NCBI GenBank assembly: GCA_017454565.1
Contig: JAFTCS010000136.1
Coordinates: 1-6,495 of the forward strand
Direction: 5' to 3'
From: Clostridia bacterium
GTDB taxonomy: Bacteria; Bacillota; Clostridia; Oscillospirales; Acutalibacteraceae
DNA length: 6,495 nt
Each line of letters starts with the position of its first letter. Within the stretch, counting starts at the first letter, position 1. The position numbers and the translations under genes were made by a program. This document shows, in pieces, positions 1 through 4,842 of the stretch. Below the pieces are notes generated by a model, which saw only the letters and a list, made by a program, of their open reading frames with translations, searched no databases and was not told the DNA's origin.

Positions 1-107
1 ATATATAGCCATTTTTTGATTTGAATGTTAATGCGCACTATCCACAGTACAGGCTGCACTCGCTGACAAGAAGTAATTCTTGATCAGACTGAGAAAAAGA
101 TAACAGA

Positions 108-144
108 GTCCTCACAGCTTCATGCTGTGGGGACTTTTCTTTTT
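108..144 (+). terminator. Intrinsic terminator of an upstream gene
   Basis: An 11-bp stem (108-118 with 124-134, one G-T pair) closes a five-base loop TTCAT and is followed directly by a T-rich tract TTTTCTTTTT (135-144). The T tract lies only on the plus-strand 3' side, so it ends rightward transcription coming from a gene to the left of the window. It also isolates the promoter at 184-212 from readthrough. Confidence 0.88.
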
Positions 145-183
145 ACATAAAGTAAACAGAGTTACATTCGTCCGTTTTTCTTC

Positions 184-212
184 TTTACTTTGATAAATAT
201 CTATGCTATAAT
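184..212 (+). promoter_or_regulatory. Sigma-A type promoter with extended -10, for the S41 peptidase gene
   Basis: A perfect TATAAT (207-212) is preceded by TGC (204-206), giving an extended -10 element. A TTTACT (184-189, four of six matches to TTGACA) lies 17 bases upstream. Transcription would start near 218-220, leaving a leader of about 30 bases before the strong AAGGAGGT site (237-244), which is 7 bases before ATG 252. I see no operator-like inverted repeat around it. Confidence 0.75.
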
Positions 213-251
213 TATATGAAAGCTGACGAAGCTTAAAAGGAGGTCATATTT

Positions 252-1610
252 ATGCGCACAATACCGGACGAACTTAAAATATATGAGTTGTCAAGGCTCT
301 GGAAGGAAGCTGAGTATAATTTTGTATTCTGGGACAAGCTTGATATTGACTGGGACGAGGAATATAAAAAGGCACTTCCTCGTGTCCTGTCTGCAAAAGA
401 TGTTTATGATTATTACAGGGAGCTCAAACGTTTTACAGCTCTGCTCTGCGACGGGCACACAGACGTATCCTTCCCCGATGATCTTTATCAGGATTCGGAT
501 TGCTTTTCCAGATTTCCCGTGTTTCTTTTTAGATTCGGTCATGACATAGCGGTTATAGGCGTTTCCGAAGAATACAAGGACGAGATACCTTTATACAGTG
601 TTGTGAAAAAGATAGACGGCATTAGTGCGGAAGAATACATAAGGGTGAACTGTTATCCGTTTATATGGCACGCCAATGAGGATGCCTGCGGTATGACAGC
701 AATGAATGAGCTTATGTTTGGAAGAAATGGCAGCAGTGCGGTCTTTTCCTTTGAAAAAGACGGAAAAGAATTCAGCGTCAGGCTCACAAGAGAAGATCCC
801 AACAGCATAAAATGGGTAAGCGCCGAGGCTCCTGCCTCATCGGACTCACAAAGACAGCTTATAGTAAGCGGAAATACTTATAAATGTGAGATGACCGAAG
901 ATGGTTTTGCAATAATAAAGCTCACTTCGTTTGATGATAACACTATGCCGGAAAAGATCTATGAGTATATTGATGAACTTGACAAAGCAAAGGCATATAT
1001 AATAGATGTCAGAGGAAACATAGGCGGAAACAGTGATAACGCAGATACCATAGCGTCAATGTTTATTGACGGAGACTTTGACAGCTGCGGAGCGGAAACA
1101 CAGATATATGAACCGACTTATAAGGCCTGGGGTGTGTTCAGAGATGATCTGAATAGTCTTACACCTGCCGAGCTGGAAGAGAGATACTCGGACGAAGAAA
1201 GCATCAAGATATATAAAATGAGGCGTCACATTTTCTACAAGAGGGAGATCGAAAAGAAAGAGAATAAAGCCCCCAAAAGGCTCATCGGTCCTGTTGCTGT
1301 GCTTATGAATGAGTACACTTTCTCTGCCGGAGAGGACTTTGTAGACGTTATGAAAGCGCATACAGATGCGGTGTTTATCGGAAACAACACATCTGGTTCA
1401 TCCGGTCAGCCCTTACAGGTCAAGCTTGAAAGCGGCGGCTGGTTCCGCATCTGCACAAGGCGTTGTTTTGCACAGAACGACGAAGATATCTACAATAAAG
1501 GCTTTGCTCCGGATATAAGAATAGTGCATAGTCTTCAGGATCAGATCGAAGGCTGTGACAAAGCTCTTGATAAGGCGATATTGATCCTGAAAGAAAAAGT
1601 TGGATCATAA
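252..1610 (+). CDS. S41 family peptidase (tricorn/IRBP-like), cytosolic
   Basis: This 452-residue protein resembles S41 serine peptidases. The N-terminal helical region (about 15-70) has the family pattern ending in DGHT (67-70). A PDZ-like stretch lies near 110-131 (VVKKIDGISAEEYI). The core carries DVRGNIGGN (252-260) and TFSAGE (356-361), where Ser358 is the expected nucleophile and Glu361 is close by. In CtpA-type enzymes a catalytic Lys follows in a GxxTxGKG segment. Here the equivalent GNNTSGSSGQ (377-386) has Ser, so a Ser/His/Glu arrangement of the tricorn type, perhaps using His69, is more likely than a Ser-Lys dyad (inference). No signal peptide or membrane segment is visible, so it should act in the cytoplasm. 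The start is fixed by AAGGAGGT at 237-244. It leads a probable operon with the kinase gene 25 bases downstream. The substrate is unknown. Confidence 0.9.
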   Translation: MRTIPDELKIYELSRLWKEAEYNFVFWDKLDIDWDEEYKKALPRVLSAKDVYDYYRELKRFTALLCDGHTDVSFPDDLYQDSDCFSRFPVFLFRFGHDIAVIGVSEEYKDEIPLYSVVKKIDGISAEEYIRVNCYPFIWHANEDACGMTAMNELMFGRNGSSAVFSFEKDGKEFSVRLTREDPNSIKWVSAEAPASSDSQRQLIVSGNTYKCEMTEDGFAIIKLTSFDDNTMPEKIYEYIDELDKAKAYIIDVRGNIGGNSDNADTIASMFIDGDFDSCGAETQIYEPTYKAWGVFRDDLNSLTPAELEERYSDEESIKIYKMRRHIFYKREIEKKENKAPKRLIGPVAVLMNEYTFSAGEDFVDVMKAHTDAVFIGNNTSGSSGQPLQVKLESGGWFRICTRRCFAQNDEDIYNKGFAPDIRIVHSLQDQIEGCDKALDKAILILKEKVGS

Positions 1611-1623
1611 CGGTAATATCTAT

Positions 1624-1638
1624 GGAGGAATAATAATG
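1624..1638 (+). promoter_or_regulatory. Ribosome binding site that sets the kinase start
   Basis: GGAGG (1624-1628) sits 7 bases before ATG 1636. The earlier in-frame ATG at 1600 lies inside the end of the S41 gene and has no comparable site, so 1636 is the better start. Confidence 0.8.
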
Positions 1639-2169
1639 AAAATAATAGCTATCGGAGCTGTAACGGCCGGTGGAAAAACAACAGTTGTAAATGCATTAAA
1701 AGCCAGACTCCCAAAAACAGCATCTCTTCACTTTGATGATTATTCATTTGAAGGAGAACCTGATGATCTTACCGAGTGGGTCTCGAAACATGAAGAGTTT
1801 TATAATGTATGGGACTTATCGCCATTAAAAGCAGATGTTGAAAGGATCATTAACAGCGGAGGATATGATTATCTGCTGCTGGATTATCCGTTCGCATATC
1901 AGAATACCATGATGAAAGATTATCTGGACTGCTGTATATTTATTGATACGCCGTTAGACATTGCAATGGCTCGCAGAGTGCTCAGAGACATGAAAGAGGC
2001 TTCTGCGGATGAAATTCGCAATGAAATGAATACATATCTGAAATACTCAAGGCCCTGTTATATTGATATGCTTACAGATATCTTGCCTGATTCTGATTAT
2101 GTGATCGACGGAGCAAAAGAAATTGAAGATATAATAGATGAGACTATGAAGATAATACAAAGCTGCTAG
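1636..2169 (+). CDS. P-loop NTPase, uridine kinase-like nucleoside/nucleotide kinase
   Basis: A 177-residue protein of the P-loop kinase fold. The N-terminal strand leads into a Walker A variant, GAVTAGGKTT (7-16), with Lys14 and Thr15; the usual first Gly of GxxxxGKT is Ala8. HFDDY (32-36) resembles the Asp-containing strand end of uridine kinase-like enzymes. YLLLDYPFA (79-87) looks like the Walker B strand, with Asp83. MARRVLRDMK (111-120), with Arg113, Arg114 and Arg117, fits the arginine-rich LID that closes over the phosphates. It is shorter than classical uridine kinase (about 210 residues), and the true substrate cannot be read from the sequence. It starts 25 bases after the S41 peptidase stop and shares its promoter by position. 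No membrane segment or extra domain is present. Confidence 0.82.
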   Translation: MKIIAIGAVTAGGKTTVVNALKARLPKTASLHFDDYSFEGEPDDLTEWVSKHEEFYNVWDLSPLKADVERIINSGGYDYLLLDYPFAYQNTMMKDYLDCCIFIDTPLDIAMARRVLRDMKEASADEIRNEMNTYLKYSRPCYIDMLTDILPDSDYVIDGAKEIEDIIDETMKIIQSC

Positions 2170-2196
2170 AACCATTCTATTGAGCGGTCTTTTATT
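2168..2196 (+). terminator. Weak candidate terminator after the kinase gene
   Basis: An imperfect hairpin (about 2168-2177 with 2182-2190; AGA-CC against GGTCT with one bulged A, an A-C mismatch, then TTC against GAG) is followed by TTTTATT (2190-2196). It overlaps the stop codon of the kinase gene. It may only attenuate transcription, since no promoter can be seen before the next gene. Confidence 0.35.
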
Positions 2197-2212
2197 CTGA
2201 AAATGCAGGATA

Positions 2213-2228
2213 GAGGTGAATATGATTG
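2213..2228 (+). promoter_or_regulatory. Ribosome binding site and TTG start, overlapping a decoy ATG
   Basis: GAGGTG (2213-2218) lies 7 bases before TTG 2226, the normal distance. An ATG at 2222 is only 3 bases away and is in another frame, where it meets a TAA after 12 codons (2258-2260). In the frame of the large protein a TGA (2223-2225) sits directly before the TTG, so no earlier start is possible. Confidence 0.65.
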
Positions 2229-3335
2229 CCTATCTGGAACCCATGGCATGGTTGTCATAAGATAAGTCCCGGCTGCCGGAACTGTTATGTTTATCGCCGT
2301 GACGAGTCTATCGGCAAGGATGCAAGTATAGTTTCAAAAACCGGAGACTACGAGCTTCCTTTGAAGAAGAACCGTCAGGGAGAATATAAGCTCAGACCGG
2401 AAGACGGCGTTGTATACACGTGTATGACCTCTGATTTCTTTCTTGATGTGGCAGATGACTGGAGACATGGCTGCTGGGATATTATCAGGCAGCGAAGTGA
2501 TCTTCATTTTCATATAATCACCAAGCGAATAGACAGGTTTGCAGAATGTATTCCCGATGACTGGGGTGACGGCTGGGACAATGTGACGATCAGCAGCACC
2601 TGTGAGGATCAGGACAGAGCAGACTATCGCTTGCCGATACTTCTTGATCTTCCCATAAAACACCGCCGTGTGATCTCGGAACCTATGCTCGAGGAGATAA
2701 ACATTGAAAAACACCTGGCCACAGGAAGGATAGAGCAGGTTACCTGCGGCGGAGAGTCGGGGGCAAAAGCACGGCTCTGCGATTTTAATTGGGTCAAAGA
2801 GCTAAGAAGACAGTGTATAAGAGCCGGTGTGCCGTTTTATTTCAAACAGACAGGCGCTTTGTTTCTCAAAGACGGCAGAAAATATCACATAGACAGAAAA
2901 ATACAGATGTCACAGGCGACTAAGTCGGGTTATAGCTATACACCCGGAAAGAACTCGGGAGCAGCTATTAGATACACTCTCCCTGACAGGAATACCTTGT
3001 TTGCAAGACTTGCCAAGTCTGATTTCAGGAGCAGATTTCATCTGTCGGGGGATGACCGTGATTATATCAGTGAAAAGGGCTTGGCGGTCATAGCCTCTCA
3101 TGCAGCCGACTTCGTTGCAAAGAAACTGGCGCCGGAAAATCCTCCGAAGGACGGCAAGCAGACGCCTATGAGAGGACATCCTGTGTTTCTTGCACAGCAC
3201 GCAGCAGCCTGCTGCTGTCGGGGTTGTCTTGAGAAGTGGCATAATATTCCATCCGGCAAGGTGCTGACCGCAGAGGAACAGGAGTATATTGTAAGCGTGA
3301 TTATGGATTGGATAAAAAGAGAGCTTCACTATTGA
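2226..3335 (+). CDS. DUF5131 (phage Gp37/Gp68 family) - DUF4186 fusion protein
   Basis: A 369-residue protein with two recognisable domains. Residues 1 to about 228 match the DUF5131/Gp37-Gp68 pattern: IWNPWHGC at the N-terminus, three cysteines (Cys10, Cys17, Cys20) in a CxxxxxxCxxCY arrangement resembling a radical-SAM-like cluster motif, then FHIITKR (95-101), VISEPML (149-155) and CGGESGAKAR (174-183). After a linker (about 229-255), residues 258-367 match DUF4186: DGKQTPMRGHPVF (309-321), AQHAAACCCRGC (323-334) and EKWH (336-339). The His and Cys residues 317, 325, 329-331, 334 and 339 suggest a metal site (inference). Neither domain has an established biochemical role known to me. DUF5131 genes often accompany a three-Cys-motif partner gene (TcmP); none is visible here. 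The start is TTG, since the nearby ATG is out of frame. It may be the third gene of the peptidase operon, 56 bases after the kinase. Confidence 0.85.
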   Translation: MPIWNPWHGCHKISPGCRNCYVYRRDESIGKDASIVSKTGDYELPLKKNRQGEYKLRPEDGVVYTCMTSDFFLDVADDWRHGCWDIIRQRSDLHFHIITKRIDRFAECIPDDWGDGWDNVTISSTCEDQDRADYRLPILLDLPIKHRRVISEPMLEEINIEKHLATGRIEQVTCGGESGAKARLCDFNWVKELRRQCIRAGVPFYFKQTGALFLKDGRKYHIDRKIQMSQATKSGYSYTPGKNSGAAIRYTLPDRNTLFARLAKSDFRSRFHLSGDDRDYISEKGLAVIASHAADFVAKKLAPENPPKDGKQTPMRGHPVFLAQHAAACCCRGCLEKWHNIPSGKVLTAEEQEYIVSVIMDWIKRELHY

Positions 3336-3531
3336 TCGACCTTGTAGTAATTATGTACTGGCTTATCGCCCGTGAAAACAATATAGAGTTCAGACTTGGG
3401 CTTCGCAGTATAATAAGCCTTATCACATATTCCGGCGCCGCAATGTTCGGCGGCTTCTGCCGATAGCGGCATTCATCGTCGTTGCTGTGGTATCCTGCTG
3501 GTGGATCTTTCCCGAAAGGAAAAGAAGCTGA
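3308..3531 (+). pseudogene. Frame-disrupted small membrane protein (candidate)
   Basis: The gap between the DUF5131-DUF4186 gene and the nitroreductase reads as hydrophobic protein in two successive frames. From TTG 3308 (or TTG 3332, which overlaps the upstream TGA) the first frame gives LIDLVVIMYWLIARENNIEF and then SIISLITYSGAAMFGG, before TAG at 3464-3466. A frame one base back (CGG 3451 onward) continues with LPIAAFIVVAVVSCWWIF followed by charged PERKRS and TGA at 3529-3531. Joined near 3440-3463, this would be a protein of about 70 residues with two or three membrane segments. A one-base deletion explains the break. No good ribosome binding site is visible before TTG 3308 and I do not recognise the family, so it may be a decaying gene or a chance pattern. 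Confidence 0.4.
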
Positions 3532-3549
3532 TAAACGTAATTCTATACA

Positions 3550-3578
3550 TTGACTTTGAAGCACACCTATGGTATATT
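3550..3578 (+). promoter_or_regulatory. Promoter with extended -10 for nitroreductase-acetyltransferase operon
   Basis: TTGACT (3550-3555) and TATATT (3573-3578) are 17 bases apart, and TGG (3570-3572) makes an extended -10. A perfect TATAAT at 3580-3585 is also present but lies 24 bases from the same -35, so it is the poorer choice. The nitroreductase ribosome binding site GGAGG (3612-3616) is 7 bases before ATG 3624. Confidence 0.72.
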
Positions 3579-3623
3579 ATATAATACTAAAAGCACAGCC
3601 GGAGCGAAAACGGAGGAATCATC

Positions 3624-4118
3624 ATGAACGAGATATTCACAAGAGTAAGCATAAGAAAATTTGATGACAGGCCTGTAGAGCCTGAAAAGATAACACAGCT
3701 TCTCAAAGCTGCTATGCAGGCGCCCTCGGCAGGCAATCAGCAGCCCTGGGAGTTCTATGTGGTTACGGACAAAGATAAGATTAAAGCGCTGTCAGAGATA
3801 AGCCCCTATGCGGCTTGTGCTAAAAATGCGCCTGCAGTGATAGTGCCTTGCTATCGCACCGAGGGCCTGCGCTGGAGTGAAACTGTCCTTATCGACCTCT
3901 CATGTGCTACCGAGAATCTTCTTCTTGAGATAGATTCCCTGGGTCTTGGAGGAGTTTGGCTGTGTGCAGCGCCGCTGGAGGACAGAATGACAAAAGCGGA
4001 AGCTGTCATTGGTAATCCCGAAGGGTTACGTGCCTTTGCTGTTGTGCCTGTGGGCTATCCTGCGGAGAGCAAAACACAACGGGACAGATTTGATGAGAGC
4101 AGGATACATTATCTATGA
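3624..4118 (+). CDS. Nitroreductase family protein (FMN-dependent oxidoreductase)
   Basis: A 164-residue compact member of the nitroreductase superfamily, which uses FMN and NAD(P)H to reduce nitroaromatics, quinones or related electrophiles in the cytosol, generally as a homodimer. The N-terminal RVSIRKF (7-13) is the usual FMN phosphate-binding segment with Ser9 and Arg11. PSAGNQQPW (34-42) is the second flavin-contacting motif. A long helix (about 91-107) leads into LGLGGVWLCAAP (106-117), and VVPVGYPAE (140-148) is the conserved C-terminal strand near FMN. It ends with DESRIHYL, in keeping with the Arg-containing tail of this subgroup. The substrate cannot be predicted. It has its own promoter and strong ribosome binding site and is followed 38 bases later by an acetyltransferase gene, with which it is probably co-transcribed. 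Confidence 0.92.
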   Translation: MNEIFTRVSIRKFDDRPVEPEKITQLLKAAMQAPSAGNQQPWEFYVVTDKDKIKALSEISPYAACAKNAPAVIVPCYRTEGLRWSETVLIDLSCATENLLLEIDSLGLGGVWLCAAPLEDRMTKAEAVIGNPEGLRAFAVVPVGYPAESKTQRDRFDESRIHYL

Positions 4119-4145
4119 TATTTTCAGTATGCGAAGATAGAAAAC

Positions 4146-4159
4146 AGGAGTCAGGAATG
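4146..4159 (+). promoter_or_regulatory. Ribosome binding site that sets the acetyltransferase start
   Basis: AGGAG (4146-4150) is 6 bases before ATG 4157. An in-frame ATG at 4115 overlaps the nitroreductase stop as ATGA, but lacks a well-placed site, and its 14 extra residues do not look like a GNAT N-terminus; MNIRKAVRSD from 4157 does. Confidence 0.75.
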
Positions 4160-4615
4160 AATATAAGAAAAGCTGTGAGATCAGATCTTGAAACAGTAAA
4201 GGAAATATCGCACACAACGATAAAGAGCATATATCCATATTATTATCCGGCCGGAGCGGTTGCGTTTTTTCTGGAACATCACAGTGACAAGAATATATCC
4301 GATGACATTGAAAACGGAGACGTATTCCTATGCAGTGATATATCCGGAAGCACTGTTGGTACAGTGACAGTAAAGAAAAATGAGATAACTAGGCTTTTTG
4401 TCCTACCTGATCATCAAGGCAATGGTTTTGGAAAAAAACTGCTGGAATTCGCAGAAATGGCGATATCCAAAAGCTATGATGAGATAAAGATCGATGCCTC
4501 TCTTCCGGCTAAAGCTATCTACCTGAAAAGAGGCTATAAGGAAACAGAATACCACACTATAATAACAGAGAATAATGATTTTCTTTGCTACGATGTTATG
4601 ATAAAACAGCTTTAG
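4157..4615 (+). CDS. GNAT family N-acetyltransferase
   Basis: A 152-residue cytosolic acyl-CoA-dependent acetyltransferase of the GNAT fold. The N-terminus MNIRKAVRSDLETVKEI is the typical first strand and helix. Strand 4 plus motif A is seen as ITRLFVLPDHQGNGFGKKLL (77-96), with the acetyl-CoA pyrophosphate-binding QGNGFGK (87-93). The C-terminal part has IDASLPAKAIYLKRGYKE (112-129), matching motif B and the family's Y-x-K-x-GF/Y pattern, with Tyr122 placed as the possible general acid (inference). Length is normal for the family. The acceptor substrate (amino acid, amine, peptide or drug) cannot be told. It follows the nitroreductase by 38 bases in the same direction and faces the MATE gene convergently. 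Confidence 0.9.
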   Translation: MNIRKAVRSDLETVKEISHTTIKSIYPYYYPAGAVAFFLEHHSDKNISDDIENGDVFLCSDISGSTVGTVTVKKNEITRLFVLPDHQGNGFGKKLLEFAEMAISKSYDEIKIDASLPAKAIYLKRGYKETEYHTIITENNDFLCYDVMIKQL

Positions 4616-4654
4616 AACGTATTGGATACTGTTATTTGTGTAACTGCATATCAA

Positions 4655-4675
4655 TAAAACGGGCTGTTGCAAGCC
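4655..4675 (-). terminator. Leftward terminator at the left end of the palindromic element
   Basis: Read on the minus strand, GGCT (4675-4672) pairs with AGCC (4665-4662) around a six-base loop, followed by CG and TTTTATT. The stem is short, but it sits exactly where transcripts of the MATE gene would leave the element. It competes with the long-range pairing of the element ends. Confidence 0.45.
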
Positions 4676-4701
4676 GCCGGTTTTGAGAGAAAGCTATGAC
4701 C

Positions 4702-4724
4702 GCGTCGCTGCTTTGCAGCGACGC
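4702..4724. other. Perfect 10-bp GC-rich hairpin inside the palindromic element
   Basis: GCGTCGCTGC (4702-4711) and GCAGCGACGC (4715-4724) are exact reverse complements around TTT. No T tract follows it on either strand, so it is not itself an intrinsic terminator. Confidence 0.9.
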
Positions 4725-4729
4725 AAAGT

Positions 4730-4775
4730 GCGAAAATGGTACCTCTCCCCCTTCGGGGAGAGGTACCATTTTCGC
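4730..4775. other. Perfect 21-bp hairpin with four-base loop
   Basis: Arms 4730-4750 and 4755-4775 are exact reverse complements over all 21 bases around the loop CTTC. Each arm contains GGTACC. A slipped form would place TTCG as a tetraloop closed by C-G (4751, 4756), which is very stable in RNA but leaves a mismatch below. The hairpin is symmetrical, so it would form in transcripts from either strand. Confidence 0.95.
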
Positions 4776-4780
4776 TTGAA

Positions 4781-4805
4781 GCTGTTCGTGCAACAGCCCC
4801 TTTTT
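4781..4805 (+). terminator. Rightward terminator at the right end of the palindromic element
   Basis: GCTGTT (4781-4786) pairs with AACAGC (4792-4797) around CGTGC, followed by CCC and TTTTT (4801-4805). It is placed to end the nitroreductase-acetyltransferase transcript before it runs into the MATE gene on the opposite strand. Confidence 0.6.
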
Positions 4806-4842
4806 AATCTGCTCTGGAGCAGGGAAGTCATCCCGGAACTAT

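Larger units (their letters stand above)
4655..4806. repeat. 152-nt palindromic MITE-like intergenic element
   Basis: The ends are near-matching inverted repeats: TAAAACGGGCTGTTGCA (4655-4671) and the complement of TGCAACAGCCCCTTTTTA (4789-4806), 11 bases perfect (4661-4671 with 4789-4799) plus an A/T-rich tip. Both outer ends read TA, which fits a TA target duplication as used by mariner/IS630-like elements (inference). Inside are two perfect hairpins (4702-4724 and 4730-4775). No coding frame is supported. It fills most of the gap between the convergent acetyltransferase and MATE genes. Non-autonomous miniature transposon, structured RNA and composite terminator are all possible. Confidence 0.7.

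Noticed and set aside
67..82. Short perfect inverted repeat CAAGAA-GTAA-TTCTTG
   Set aside because: A 6-bp AT-rich stem with no T tract or nearby promoter; it could easily arise by chance.
190..195. TTGATA as the -35 box for the first promoter
   Set aside because: It lies only 11 bases from the TATAAT, too close for a functional pair; TTTACT at 17 bases fits better.
1600..1638. Kinase start at ATG 1600, overlapping the S41 stop
   Set aside because: It has no ribosome binding site, and the added 12 residues precede a normal first strand; GGAGG favours ATG 1636.
2334..2714. Minus-strand open frames inside the DUF5131-DUF4186 gene, including 2910-3329
   Set aside because: They lie opposite a strongly supported gene, with no domain or ribosome binding site.
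4115..4159. Acetyltransferase start at ATG 4115, with an ATGA overlap suggesting coupling
   Set aside because: AGGAG is well placed for ATG 4157, and the extra residues do not resemble a GNAT N-terminus.
4809..4822. Small hairpin CTGCT-CTGG-AGCAG between the palindromic element and the MATE stop
   Set aside because: It is only 5 bp with no T tract following on either strand, so a terminator call is not supported.
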